Assembly: GCA_963969495.1 (NCBI GenBank)
Contig: OZ018333.1
Coordinates: 84,948,732 to 85,012,731, forward strand
Direction: 5' to 3'
DNA: 64,000 nucleotides
Source of the DNA: Ceratothoa steindachneri
Lineage: Eukaryota > Arthropoda > Malacostraca > Isopoda > Cymothoidae
Part shown: piece by piece, positions 29,171-42,105 of the stretch
How positions within the stretch are numbered: the stretch's first letter is position 1
Layout of the letters: each line of letters begins with the position of its first letter
Made by a program: the position numbers and the translations under genes
Notes under the pieces: model-generated
What the model was told of the DNA's origin: nothing
Database searches by the model: none
Seen by the model: the letters and a program-made list of their open reading frames with translations, nothing else

Positions 29171-30478
29171 CAGGATAGCAACAAAGATCCTAAAAAGTTT
29201 TTTAGTTACTATAAAATTAATAACAAGTCTGGCAGAGTTAAAATAGGACCTATCAAATATGAAGGGGTTGTGAGAGAAACTGATGAGGAAATAGTTGAGG
29301 TACTAAATGGTCATTTTGCATCAGTATTTACAAAGGAGAAACTAAATAGTCCTATGTATAGTACTCATGGGTCAGGAAAAGAGGTGTTTACTAACATTAG
29401 TGTGGATCGGAGGATGATAAAAGGACTAATAGGTGATTTAGATACTACCAAGGACTCCGGCCCTGATAATATTCATTCTAGGATACTTAAAGAAGGGGTA
29501 GAAAGTATCTCAATAGCTCTGGACAAGTTATATACTAGATCATTGGAATATGGAGAAATACTCGATGATTCGAAGAGAGCGAATGTAGTCCCCATTTTCA
29601 AGAAGGGTAATAAAGAGGATCCAAATAACTTTAGACCGGTTAGCCTAACTCCTGTAGTCTGTAAAATTCTTGAGAAAATAGTTAAAAAGGGATTTGCCAA
29701 CATCTAGAGAGGGAGGGGTTAATCAGCGATGCTCAGCATGGGTTTAGATCAGGTAGATCATGTTTGACTAACTTACTAGACTTTCTGGAGTTTGTAACAG
29801 ATCAAGTAGATAAGGGAGAAATGTAGATATAATTTAATTAGATTTTAGTAAAGCATTTGATAAGGTACCACACAGGAGACTAGTTCATAAATTAAAAATG
29901 ATTGGGATATGTGGGGGTGTTTCAAATTGGATAGCTGAGTGGCTGAAAGACAGGAAGCAAAGGGTAGTGCTAAATGGTGTAAAGTCAGAGTGGAGGGATG
30001 TTATCAGTGGAGTTCCTCAGGGATCAGTTCTCGGTCCATTATTATTTGTCATTTATATAAACGATCTTGGGGAGGCAGTTAATAATAAATTGTCAATTTT
30101 TGCGGATGATACCAAATTAGCAGCTGTAGTTAAAGATATTGATGATAATTTTAAAGTGCAGGGGGACTTAAATAAATTGTTATCCTGGGCACATAAGTGG
30201 CAAATGACTTTCAACCTTGATGAGTGCAAAGTTATTAACATGGGAAAAGATAATAGAGAATTTAACTATGAAATGGATGGGCATTGGCTGAGCTCAGTAG
30301 AGGATGAGAAAGATCTAGGAGTAGTAATAGATAAGTCATTAAGGTTTTCTAAGCAGTGTATTGAAGCAAGAAATAGGGCAAATATTGTGCTGGGTTTCAT
30401 TAAAAGAAATGTCAATTACAAAAGTAAGGAGGTTATTCCTAAACTCTATAACTCTTATGTTAGGCCACATCTAGAGTA
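29171..30478 (+). mobile_element. CR1 LINE copy 2, 3' part (RT), truncated by a TA repeat
   Basis: It continues ORF2 at QDSNKDPKKFFSYYK. 29270-29690 is open (GPDNIHSRILKEGVES, NVVPIFKKGNKEDPNNFRPV). A one-base loss at about 29688, another near 29820 and a TAA replacing the codon before LDFSKAFD break the frame. From 29898 the rest of the RT is open (SGVPQGSVLGPLLFVIYIND, IFADDTKLAAVVKD) to VRPHLEY at 30478. There the sequence passes abruptly into TA repeats. The C-terminal 160 codons and the 3' UTR are missing. Confidence 0.9.
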
Positions 30479-30516
30479 CTTATATATTTATATCTATATA
30501 TATATATATTTATATC

Positions 30517-30547
<31 letters not shown>

Positions 30548-30568
30548 CTATATATATATATATTTATA

Positions 30569-30604
<36 letters not shown>
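30479..30604. repeat. TA-rich microsatellite with TATATTTATATC units
   Basis: Imperfect (TA)n with recurrent TTTATATC interruptions. It abuts the truncated CR1 on the left and the terminal repeat of the next element on the right. Confidence 0.9.

Positions 30605-31403
<799 letters not shown>

Positions 31404-31448
<45 letters not shown>
31404..31448. repeat. (TA)n microsatellite
   Basis: About 22 TA units flanking the right end of the TIR element. Confidence 0.95.
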
Positions 31449-31450
<2 letters not shown>

Positions 31451-31499
31451 CCCACATAACTATATGAATGTCTCACAAAAAATATATATAATGGATCCA

Positions 31500-31800
31500 A
31501 TCTCCTGCAAAGAAGAAAATGTGGGAAGAGAAGGCAGGCCCACTTTTCGAGGAATTCTGGTTGGCGATCTATCAAAAGAAACTGGAATGTGTGTGCTCAA
31601 ACCACAGTCCTTTCACCACAGTCACCTGTAATGTTAGTCAAGGCTGACTGCTTCTGCCTCGTAAGGTCTGATATGGCGCTGGAATATCCGGTACTAAGGA
31701 GCTGAGAAGGAGAAGCCATCTTCATTTACAGATTCACTGCCACACTCAAAACATCATTAACACCAATATATATACACATACCCATTCACAGACTGACATT
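31500..31800 (-). repeat. Dispersed repeat related to 6610-6800
   Basis: The reverse complement shares ordered blocks with 6610-6800 (TTGAGTGTGGCAGT, CTTCTCCTT, GTACCGG, CAGCCTTGACT). It may be a solo LTR of the gypsy-type element at 4.1-6.6 kb, or a separate short repeat. Confidence 0.45.
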
Positions 31801-33404
31801 CACCTGGATGTCGCCTGCTCCCTCTTCGTGTTTTCTCACTATTTTAGACTTTACTTTAGAAAGATCATGTCTTCTTGTCTCTTTTATCCATGACAAACTA
31901 ATTTTTAACTTATATTTCAAATTTACTAGTGGGGTGGAGACAGATGAATGGGAAAGCACATTAGAAGTCTATTGAATCCACTGTAGTGCCATATTGCAAG
32001 CTGAAATAGGATTGAGAATGAAGCCTCGCAGATGAGTGTCATATAGCATGGCAAACAATCCAAAGGAATCCCTTTTCACTATGTTAGTGACGTTGATCAG
32101 AACAAGAAATTAGCTATTGACAGAATCAAGAAGATTCGAGAAATTGCCAGTAAAAATAGATAAGATTGCTAAGAACTTAACTTCTCCCATGAAGAGGAGT
32201 GCAGGTTTGAACCACCACTCACAATGCATCTCCCTAATTCTGACCTGCAAAATATTTTTGATGAGTCACTTACTATTGATATTCCATGCCATTCTAAGGT
32301 ATGGAGCAGTGTGTGCGCATGCTGATTGAAACTTCTGGCAAAGTTTATGGAAAAGAAGCAAGAAGTGGCTACATTTGGGCAGTACTAAAATCTTTTGACT
32401 CCTCACTTATTTGTCATTATCCGTCAGTTTAAACTAAACTCTAATGTATTTAGAAGCACTTATAACAACAAACCAACAACTCTGATGGTGTATATCTTTC
32501 TGGCTCAAAAAATTTGTAAAAGGAAATTTTCAGCTCAAAAAAGAGGGGTGCTCCAAATATTTATCAAAAAACCTTTTTCCGCTAATTAACATCTCCAAAT
32601 TAAAAGAGATAATTGAAATTTGAATTTTTTTTCCAGCTTTTTGTATTAAATTATAAAATAAATGTTAAGTAGCAAATAATCTTTTGAGCAGTATATTTTG
32701 CAATGAAAACTAAGTGACTTTGTTTATAAAAGAAAAATTAAACAAAAACTTCACTATTAAATATCAATAGAGAAGCCTTAAATCATTTATCTTTAGTAGG
32801 AAGAAAAATATTTTCTCAAATAAAGTTGTAGATAACAAGAGAGTAAGTTTTCTTTATTTTTGTTTATATTCAAAATAAGGTAATGCATTACTTATACTTC
32901 AATTTCACCTGTGGTACATTCTAAAGATGGATTTAAAACTTATATATTTCTCATCATAATCAAAAGAACAAATGCTGTTGTAGGCCTATCAAACTTTTAG
33001 AGATTTCTGCCTTTTAGATCACTTTATCGTTCTATAATCTACAAGGGGGTGGATGTCTAGACTGTTCCTAGTGTCCTTAACAGTCATAAACTAGATTAAG
33101 ACTAGCTTGGTTTATTCTTTCTGTGATATCTTACCTGGATGGGTTCCACTGGAGGAGAACCCCATAAGTGCCAACACGCCAGCAGAATGAAATTTAAGAA
33201 TTTGCTATTGTATTAAAACATATGAGCATCTGCTGGAAGATGTGTTGATTGCACTAAGTAATGACAAGATTATAGTAATACAACTAGGATAGTTAATTAT
33301 GAATATAATATGGCAATAGATTGTTATTGCTGTGTAGGAGGTTAATATTCGTATAGATTTTGACTGAGGTACTCTGCTAGTTAGTTTACTCTTGAATATG
33401 TACA
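31801..33404. other. No gene recognised
   Basis: About 1.6 kb of A+T-rich sequence with only short chance ORFs (32117-32329, 32395-32589). No splice-bounded exon, repeat family or RNA gene could be supported. Confidence 0.4.
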
Positions 33405-33790
33405 GTTAAGGATGATGACAGGATGACTGCATCTGGCAAGCTATTCCACAATGCATCACTCTTACTGAGAAATATCACCTGCATAATTCTATATTACTGT
33501 AGGGCAGGATTATTCTGTGCAAATTACTGCAGGTCCTAGAGGAGGTCTGGAGGGTGAACAACTCTGAAGGTTTCCCCCGATATACGTCATTGAAAATCTT
33601 TCAGACTTTGATCATGTCAGCTCTGAGCAGCTTACCATGCACAGAGAAGAGACTCAAGGCATTGAGGCTGGAGGCATAGTCAATATGCGAAAGTCCAAAG
33701 ATTTCCTCAGTCCATCGTCGCTGCACTCTCTCAAGCATGTCAGTAGCACCCACATACCTGGTGTGCCAAACAACTTAGCTAAATTCCAAC
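33405..33790 (-). mobile_element. LINE ORF2 C-terminal remnant
   Basis: The minus strand reads VVWHTRYVGATDMLERVQRR, WTEEIFGLSHIDYASSLNAL, LRADMIKVWKIFNDVYRG and RYFSVRVMHC-like residues. This is the region after the RT palm in CR1/L2-type LINEs (RVQRR, LEYxxRLxxLxLxSxxxRRxRxDMI). It differs from the other families here. Short, with a stop near 33770. Confidence 0.7.
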
Positions 33791-33964
33791 AGAGAATGGA
33801 TATTCCCTATAATGTTTTAATGTCATTGGTATTTTGGGTTCATGATGTTTTGTTCTCTTATGTCTTGATAGAAGTTTGGGTTATGTTATTTTTTTCTTGC
33901 TAGCTGTTGAGATAAGTGTGTATTTGGCCTTGTTTATATCACAGCTGGGCAACTAAGAAGCCTT

Positions 33965-34620
33965 GTTGGAGATCTTATTTTATCTAGTTGGTGAGGAAGA
34001 CCCAGTCAAGTATTGGTTTATCGAGGGCTATTCATATAATTGGCAAGTAGTCAGATGGTAATGCAATATGGGGCTGCCAGATTCTTTTGCTTGCTAAGTC
34101 AGGTGAGCAAAGGATGGCATTTTGGGAAATGTCTTGGAAGTGAGCATTTGAAGGGCTTGTTTGTAGTGGTAGAATGGTTGTTCAAGTTGAAGAGCTGGTT
34201 TAAGTGTTTCATGATTCTAGACCTCTTGTGACTCGATGAACAATCAAGATGCCTACCTAGTTGTGTCAGAAGGTAATCAAGTGCAGCAGGATATATACAG
34301 ATTCGTTAAAGTAGTCTTTTCCATCTATTCTTAATTGAATAATTTGTATTTGCATTACATCTTGGTTAGGGAGAGGAGTTAAGTTGAGTCCAGTGAATTG
34401 GTGCAGGGGATGTTCTCTCTAATAATGTCTATGATTAGGTCTCTATTTCCAACATTTCTTTGACTGGTGTGCTTGTAATGTGTTACTTTTTTATTTTGGT
34501 TGGATGATGATTCCTGGATGGTTTAGATATATGTTGTGGTTGATAGGAATTCTTTGTTACATATACTGTCAATATTTAGTTGATAAATTTTATCTCTCTT
34601 AGCAATGTTTTTGATCTCAT
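33965..34620 (-). mobile_element. Jockey-like LINE, endonuclease remnant
   Basis: The minus strand in several frames gives RGLELxKHLNQLFNLNNH, TTTNKPFKCSLPRHFPKC, and then CSPDLASKRIWQPHIALPSD followed by YLPII. The last resembles the C-terminal SPDLxxS...SDHxPI block of Jockey-type endonucleases. It is heavily decayed, with no RT attached. Confidence 0.5.
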
Positions 34621-34786
34621 TTATGTGTGTGGAGGGAGGAGACTAGGATACAAGTTAAGCCAGGAAAGAGAGTGGGAAGTGATTGTGCATTGCTGATCAT
34701 GGCATGTGGTGTTTATACTTACAGATACTTACAGAAGACTTCATGGAAGAGGCTTATGCCTGTGACTCCAGATCTATATTATCAAC

Positions 34787-37700
34787 CTACGGCAGCGTGT
34801 GGTGGATTATCTTTGCCTTGTAATTGTATTTCAATTCTTGATTAAACCAAAATTTATCAAGTCTGACCTCAAACTGGTTGACTGATGCTGCTGCAATCAC
34901 CCACTCAGGCAACTGATTCCAGTTATTTATCACCCTGCACGGGAAAGCATACTTCCTTATATCCAGCCGTGACCTTGTCTTAAAAAGCTTCAGTGAATTT
35001 TCCCTGCTGATGTTTTCTTCTTGAAGTTTCAATATGCCTTGACTACATTTCACATCATATTTTCCAGTGAGTATCTTGTAGGTCTCTATTAAGTCTCCCC
35101 GTGCTCTTCTGTATGCCAGTGTTGGTAGGTTCAGCTTCCTTAGTCTCTCTTCATAATTAAGTCCTTTAAGTTCCGGCACCATCCTTGTAGCCCTTCGTTG
35201 CACGTTCTCTACCATCTCAATGTCTTTAACCAGGTGAGGACTCCATACCTGATTAGCATACTCAATATGCGGTCTTTCTAAAGCTACAAACAAAGCTTTA
35301 AATATCGTTGCATCCAATGTAACAAAGGTCCTTCTGATTATTCCCACTAATTTGTTGTCTTTATTTACTTTCTCTGCCAGGTGATCTACACAACTCAATT
35401 TATCATTGATTATTACTCCCACATCCTGCTTAGAAGTAATCTTTTTCAGCTGCTTCTCCATTTGGTAGCCTTGATCTTCAATAGTCGTTCTTCCTATTCT
35501 CATATAATTACACTTATCTGGATGAAAACTCAACAACCATTTTTCACTCCATGAGTATACCTCCTGCACATCCTGCAGCAGCTTTTGACAATCCTCTTGA
35601 TCTTTTATGCATCTAAATATCTTTGTGTCGTCTGCATACAGGTATACTTCGCTGTCATTTACTATTCTATCGGGGAGGTCATTGATAAACAAAACAAACA
35701 ACAATGGTCCGAGAACAGTGCCCTGCGGCACTCCACTTGTCACTGGCTTCCATCTTGACATTTCCCCCTTCACCACCACTCTTTGTTGTCTTTGTGTTAG
35801 GAATGCTGCAATCCATTCTTGGTACTCCTTTCCAATTCCATAACTACTAATTTTACTGAATAGTCTTCTATGTGCAACTCTATCGAAAGCCTTCATAAAA
35901 TCACAATATATTACATCCACTGCATGTCCATCATCAACAATTTCAGTCCATCTGTCCAGAACCTTTATGAGCTGTAGCACCGTTGATCGTCCTGAGATAA
36001 AGCCATATTGCTTGTCACTAAATAAACTATTGGTTCTCATGTGTGCCATTATCTCCTCCCTTATCATTGTCTCAAATATCTTACAGATTATACTTGTTAA
36101 ACTGACTGGCCTATAATTCTCTGGATCACACTTGGAACCCTTTTTAAATATAGGAGTAATATGAGCAATTAGCCAATCTTGAGGGAGTTCCTTATGTTTA
36201 AAGGAGTACTGATAAAGTATTTCTAAAGGCACTACTAATGGTTCCATAGCTTCTTTTATAATCCTAGAGTGGATTCCGTCAGGTCCTGGGGATTTATGCC
36301 TCTTTAGATTTTTAATGATCTTCTTAATTTTTTCCTTATTAATTTCCAGGTGATTCAGTGTTGGTACATTTTTCATCACACAATATGGTACCTCATCTTC
36401 TGGCTCCATGACAAACACCTTCGAAAATTGCTTTGCTAAAACTTCAACTTTTTCCAGATCACTTTCAGTTTTTCCATCTTCAACAGTGCCCTTGTATAAG
36501 TCAGGAATCCTTGGTTTCCTTTTTGTCTTAGTCTGCACATATTTCCAAAATATTTTAGGATTATCCTTCACATTTTTTGCGATCTCCCTTTCTTTTAGTT
36601 TTACAGCATTTCGGGTTTCTTTTTTAATTTGATTATTCAGTTTTCTGTACTCCTTCTCAGTCTCTAAATACTCGTTCTTAGTAGATACATTCAGATTACT
36701 CTTCAAGGATTTCATTCTCATCCACAACCTCTGTTTCTTCTTTATCTTAGACCATAATTTCTTATTCATTGGTAGATTGCTATTCGTCCTTTTCCTGGAT
36801 TGATTTAAATTCCCCATCTTTCTTGTGGGTACACTCTTATCTATTGCAACATACAATTTTGACTTGTATCTGCTCCACATTTCCTCAATATTGGTAGCCT
36901 CGGATAGGTATTTCACCCAGTCAATATTAATACTAAGTTCCCTTCTCAGACCCTCATAATCTGCTTTTTCATACAAATACATAGTTTTTCTATCATGAGC
37001 CACGATCTCCTCCATATTACATGTAACTTGTATCACAGCATGATCACTTCTCCCCAGTGGATTTCCAATCATGACCTCTTCAACTATTGATTCTTCATTT
37101 GTGAAAAATAAATCTAGGGTATTACCCACATTTTCACCCCTTATTCTTGTAATTTACTCCACATGCTGGGTCAAAAAGCAATCGCGCACCTTTTCCACAA
37201 ATTTTGTTCCAAAATCATTCATTACAGTTTTAGTCGTGCAATTTTTCCAATTTATTTGTGGCAAATTAAAGTCTCCCATCAAAATCTTAAATGTAGCCTT
37301 CATCTCAGTTACCTCTTGCAATAAATCCAGCAACAGTTGGTCACTTTCCTCCTGGGTATTTGGACTCCGATATACTAGAGTTAGGTTAAGTTTCTCTCCT
37401 TGAAGCATAATTTCCAGACAGCAATACTCACAGAAACATGAAACCAAATCTCCCTTACTATACTTAATGCCACTTTTCACGTATATCAAGAGACCTCTAC
37501 CTTCATTACCCAAAACATTACCTTCCTCTATCTTATACCCTTCGATGTTGTATTCTTCAAGTTCCCTTCGATATCTAAAGTGCTTAGGTTTAACTTCAGA
37601 GAGGGCAATAATGCTTGGCTTATTACTTAATGTATCAAGTAACGACCTTAATTCTAAAAACTTATCAAAAGTATATACATCCACATTTGTAAATATAATG

Positions 37701-37810
37701 CTAAACTTTCTATTTACATTATTTACATTCTCAGCACATGATGTACTTGAGTCAATTTCTACTGTGGCTGTGGTCTTTGATCCTCCACCTTGATGACCCT
37801 TCGGTTCCAA
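34787..37810 (-). pseudogene. PHD-finger LINE ORF2: endonuclease and RT, one in-frame stop
   Basis: About 1,007 codons from ATG 37810 with a single TAA at 37156-37154 (codon 219); both sides are in frame. The endonuclease shows IALSEVKPKHF, ILMGDFNLPQINWKN and LGRSDHAVIQV. The RT shows HITPIFKKGSKCDPENYRPV, VIYCDFMKAFDRVAHRR, SGVPQGTVLGPLLFVLFIND and LYADDTKIF near residue 725. RPHIEYANQVWSPHLVKDIE follows in the C-terminal part. All catalytic motifs are kept, so apart from the stop the protein looks complete. The stop falls within the endonuclease, just before GNTLDLFFTNEE. The start overlaps ORF1, suggesting coupled translation. Confidence 0.88.
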
Positions 37811-38853
37811 GGTGGGCCTCTGACTACATGCTTCCCCTCTCCCATATCTGTTAAGTTTTTTGCCTTCTTTAACAGTTCTTTGTCTATTTCTCTCTCTCTC
37901 TTGGTTAAATCATAGGCCACTCTAAAATTTTTCAAGTTTTCATCCTTGCCCAATTCTTTTATTTTTCTGAATATATCATTTCTCACTTCTGAGTCAGTGA
38001 GTGCAGCCAGTATTGGGCGATCTCGACCTTCTACCTTTTTCCCAAGCCTTATCACTCTCATCATATTATCCTCATGAACCTCACATGTATTCAGAATTTT
38101 CTTAACAATCTGTCTGTCATAATTAATTCTTTCCTGGAACATGTTTGAATTGCTTTCAGGGACATTGTACACCACAATGTTGTTTTCTCTCTTCTTCTTA
38201 TCATTTAGTTCTTCCAAAACTGTAGTCATATCCATTTCCTCCTATTTTTTCTGAGATGCCTGATGTCCTCCAATTGCCCCATATACTACATTTACTTCAT
38301 CAGTACTTGATTTCTTTATTTCAAGTATATTGATTTCAGCTCTCTCCATCCGTCAACTCAATTCTTGTACAGTCTCCCTGTCCCCATTCATATGTTCATT
38401 AGTATCCACTGATCTAGCCTCCAGTACTGCTACTCCAGCAGTAATGTTGTTAAAATCTTCTTTATCCATTTTGACTGTCTCTCGTATCTCCTTAACCTCT
38501 TCCTGCAGTACATCTTGTTTCTCAATTAAGTCTGCTTGTATCTTCTCCAGTTTCTCAATATGAGATTTTAATTTTGCACATCCTTTCTTACAGGAGACGC
38601 AGTGCCATGTAAACTGGGATTCTGCCTCTTCTTCCACCATAAACTTATAAACATCCTCAGGTATCCTCTCACATTTGGCATGATACCAAGTCACACAGAT
38701 ATCTCATAAGAGTGCCATATCATTATCTCTTACCAGTCCACTGCATCTCCCACAGCCATCACCTGCATTTTCTGTTTCCCTTGAAGACGCTTCCGTTGTT
38801 GTTCTACTTACTTTTCGTCTTCCTTCACCAGAGTCCATCTGTTTACTCGCCAT
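37759..38853 (-). pseudogene. PHD-finger LINE ORF1 (three in-frame stops, no frameshift)
   Basis: The ATG at 38853 (MASKQMDSGEGRRKVSR) opens a 364-codon frame. A PHD-type finger reads CGRCSGLVRDNDMALL, a TGA where a Cys is expected (codon 50), then DICVTWYHAKC and FTWHCVSCKKGC. A coiled coil follows (KLKSHIEKLEKIQADLIEKQ). A TGA at codon 167 and a TAG at codon 204 separate it from the C-terminal domain RENNIVVYNVPESNSN, an RNA-binding-like fold, with a basic tail. The frame is otherwise continuous, which makes this an ORF decayed by point mutations only. Confidence 0.82.
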
Positions 38854-39025
38854 ATTTCGCTAGATCACCAATATAAATTCAAATTTAAAGTATACCTTGT
38901 GTTCAAATATATCTCAAGCAAGCTTATGGTGTCTAAAGATGATACTGTATAGCAGCAAACAACCTCAAAGTCATGAATTCAAGAGAGCACAAGCAACACA
39001 TCCGCCACACGCCACCGCTGTAAGC

Positions 39026-39560
39026 GGATGTTTATAGGGAAGGGGTAATCAAAATAATTATTATTTTGTCCTTTAATATACAACATATATTTCATTGAGG
39101 GAGATAGACGGAACAAAATCTACTAAAAAGGGGTGAAAAATCAGAGGCTGACTATGGATTTAGTTGGACTTAATTTGAGTCTATTGTTTTCGTAAACCAG
39201 ATGTGTAGTGTGTTGAAGTAGAATTGGAGAAGATGAGTAGCTGTATCTTTGTGATGGTGTGTGCTTGTAAGAGTTATCTAAGAAGGTAGGTATGTATATC
39301 TGTACTGAGTGTGGTATGCCTATATCATTTTGTTAAAGAGGAAAACTTAAAAAAAAAATCTTTCTATATGTAATTTTATATAAAGCTGAGTATGGAAACT
39401 TTGTAAAGTTTGTTTGCTTGATGGCAAGCCAGCAAGTATCACAGGTATGTTTACCCTCCAGATAGTTGGTAACCATCTTTTGGGATTATTTCTCTTTTCA
39501 TTTTATGTTTTGTGGGTGAGGTTATGGTGTAGGATGGCATTGAAAATTTGTTGATGTAGA
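39026..39560. other. No gene seen
   Basis: A+T-rich spacer between the LINE 5' end and a SINE. Confidence 0.4.
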
Positions 39561-39890
39561 GTTCATGCTAGCCGAGTGGATATGGCATTGGTCTCCCAAA
39601 TTGCAGTACCGGGTTCGATCCCGAATTCCTGAATGAGCAGACAAAAATGTCAGCATATATAAAGATCTGGCTACCAACTGGTGGATGCGCTGTGCTCACC
39701 CCTGTATTTGGGTGGGTTGATCTTAGACTTCTCACCTCACACATAGCCAATTACAACACACTGCTTTATTTTCTTTCCTCTCCCATCTTCGCAGCACAAT
39801 ACATACTCTCTGTCTCAAGGAATCCTACTGATGGTTATCTATATCCACATACTTCAGACACAGAACCGGTCCTTCTCTCCTGAGGTGATG
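39561..39890 (+). mobile_element. tRNA-derived SINE
   Basis: The head contains a pol III A box TAGCCGAGTGG (39569-39579) and a B box GGTTCGATCC (39612-39621) at normal tRNA spacing, as in Leu-type tRNAs. Neither the acceptor stem nor a full T stem can form, so it is not a tRNA gene. A tRNA-unrelated body of uncertain length follows (to about 39890). The 3' end could not be fixed. Confidence 0.7.
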
Positions 39891-40485
39891 AAGGTTTCAC
39901 CTGAATGTTGTTTGGTGTCAAAGGCATACTTCCTGGCACCTCTCCCCAAAAGAGGACTGGTGTCTGGTGTCCTCAGGCCGACCAGTGATTGTCATAATGA
40001 CCTTTATGTATATTTCATTATCCAGTTGGGGATCCTCCTGGATCAAGGAAGGATTGGCATTGACTACTACTTCTACTACTTTGTTGATGTCCATGGTTAC
40101 TAGTTGTATCCAATCTAGTGCTTGGCTGAAGGTATCATAGTCTTTATGTCAGGTCTTTAAGAAGATTGGTTGTTGAATAAATTGGTCTGAAACCATCTTG
40201 TGTATAAAATAAATTATAAGTCAACAAGGAACTCACTAGATTAAGGAGTTGATGATGGGTGAATGTTATGATAGTTCAATTCTTGATAGTTTCCACAGCT
40301 CGACACCAGTCTATGGCTTTACCAATAATTTTCCCATTATACCAATTTATCAATTTTAATTTCTTAAACAAAATTCCTACTGTCTTCCAAATTTTTGGAA
40401 GCATGAAGCAGGCAATACTGGTCATCAAGATAAGGATTAGAGCTCGGTTCACACAACATCCTGTCGCCAACCTCTAGTTGATTGT
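39891..40485. other. No gene recognised
   Basis: It may include the rest of the SINE body or flanking debris. No motif-bearing frame was found. Confidence 0.35.
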
Positions 40486-42105
40486 GTGATGAGAAAACAG
40501 AGAGGGACCTCGAGACCCACCCCTACACTCTTCGTCATGTTCGACTATGACAAGTACCCTGAGTCGGTGCATGCTGGTTGGTACCGCTACTGTGTGAAGG
40601 CATTCATGCCACTGCCACGGAGGTGCTATTACTGTCATTGCTTCGGTACTACGAATCGCTCGTGTAGACATGCAAAGTCAAGGTGACCCGAAATCTGTGT
40701 AAATTGCTCCAAGGCCGCACACGATAAGTTCAAATCGTGTGTAGCCAAATGTTTCAATTGCGGAGAGCCGCACCCCGCTTCTTTGATGCAATGTGGTGTA
40801 TATCTCCTTGAGAAAGAAATCCTGGACGTTCACACCTAGGATCGTCTCTCATTCCGCGAGGCTAAGGACTTGGTCCTGGTGTGCCCGGCTCTGCCTGTGA
40901 CGTCTTATGCCTCAATGGTTAGAAAGACACCCTCTGCTCTTGGCCCATCCAGGCCAACGAGCACGATTGTTTCCGCGCCCATTCGGAACCCTTATGCCGG
41001 TTCTACTCAACCCGGGCGATCCCCTGGTAAAGCTGGCGGCACAAAGGGTTCACACCCTCCCCTGATAAAACCAGAGCGTGACCGTTTCCCGTAAGGCGAA
41101 ACGGCCATGCGCTCCAACGAGTCGTTAGACTCACAGGAGGCAACACCCCTGAAGTTGGTCTCCAGGTCATCTTCCGGGGTTCTTAAAGTTGACCCCCGAA
41201 AGGAGGACAGCAACAAAGGAGCTTTGGCTCCTTTGTCCATGCCTAGTGGTGGGCTGGGTGGCTCGGAGACAGTGGATCCTTGAAAAGAGGGGCCCCCTGC
41301 CTCTGAAGCCGAAACTCCCGCCTAAGGTTTCGAGGCGCAGGGAGGAAAAGACTCACATGGGGAGCCCAACCTCCCCCAATAATTCCTCAAAAGTGACAGC
41401 ATCTTCAGCGCATTTTCTGGCCAACAGTGCATTTTCCGGCCAACAGTGCCTGGAGTTCTGTCTCCGGGAAGTGTACGGCCATTCCTGTGAGGGTTTTCTC
41501 TTCAAAGTGGGCTACCGCGTCTCCTCCAAGCTAGGCCCTGAGGGCATATTCCTTCAATGGAGTTATTGTGGACTCCAGGCCAACTGGGAGGAGCTGCGTA
41601 TGCTCGGCTCCTCCCATTCCCCGTTAGCTATCTTTTTGCAGGAGACCATGCTATGTGTATGCCTCCTGCCTACCCTCGCAGTGTATAAGGGTTTTGCGAT
41701 CCCACCTCCACGAGATGGGGGCTGGCCGCGAGGATGTGCGATTTACACCCGGCATGATGTCTCCGTTCTTCTCTTCACTTAAAATACCTCGTTTCAGGCA
41801 GTAGCTGTGCAGCTGCACCTGGGTAAGAGAGATACTGTTATTTCCGTGTACATTCCACCGTCAACCGACTTTGACGCTGGGGACTTCCACCGTGTCGTGG
41901 CATGGTTCCTGAGGCCCTATAGCTTGCTCGGAAATCTAAATAGTAGCCCGTCCCTCTGAGGAGACTACTCTATCAATCCCCGGGGTTAAGTCCTTGCTGA
42001 CCTCAACGTTGAGCTTGAGATGAGTGTCCTAAATGTGGATAAGTTTACACATCACTTACCTAGAACCACTTCATTTTCCTGCCTCAATCTATCTTTATGC
42101 TCCCC
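40486..42105 (+). mobile_element. LINE-B copy 1 (I-like): ORF1 and endonuclease part
   Basis: ORF1 carries three zinc knuckles: CYYCHCFGTTNRSC, CVNCSKAAHDKFKSC and CFNCGEPHPASLMQC (about 40620-40795). A stop at 40684 and others follow. The endonuclease starts IFLQWSYCGLQANWEELRML (about 41550) with PLAIFLQETML (about 41620) and, after a stop at 41780, HLGKRDTVISVYIPPSTDF. Similarity to LINE-B copy 4 ends at about 42105, where a new 5' end begins. The endonuclease C-terminus, RT and RNase H are absent. Confidence 0.8.

Larger units (their letters stand above)
34711..39025 (-). mobile_element. PHD-finger LINE, nearly complete (minus strand)
   Basis: A 4.3-kb element: 5' UTR (about 39025-38854), ORF1 38853-37759, ORF2 37810-34787 overlapping ORF1 by 52 bp, and a short 3' UTR. 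The end is two copies of the decamer ATACTTACAG (plus strand 34715-34734) instead of poly(A), as in CR1/L2-type elements. Architecture equals that of the plus-strand copy at 14.0-17.9 kb, but the sequences are clearly different subfamilies. Only single-codon stops break the reading frames; no frameshift was found in either ORF. Confidence 0.85.

Noticed and set aside
29150..29172. CAAGT repeats as an array of regulatory sites or CRISPR-like repeats
   Set aside because: Only four contiguous pentamers without spacers; the tail of the inserted LINE.
39561..39640. Possible tRNA-Leu gene
   Set aside because: Good A and B boxes, but neither acceptor stem nor full T stem can pair, and non-tRNA body sequence follows. 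Called a SINE instead.
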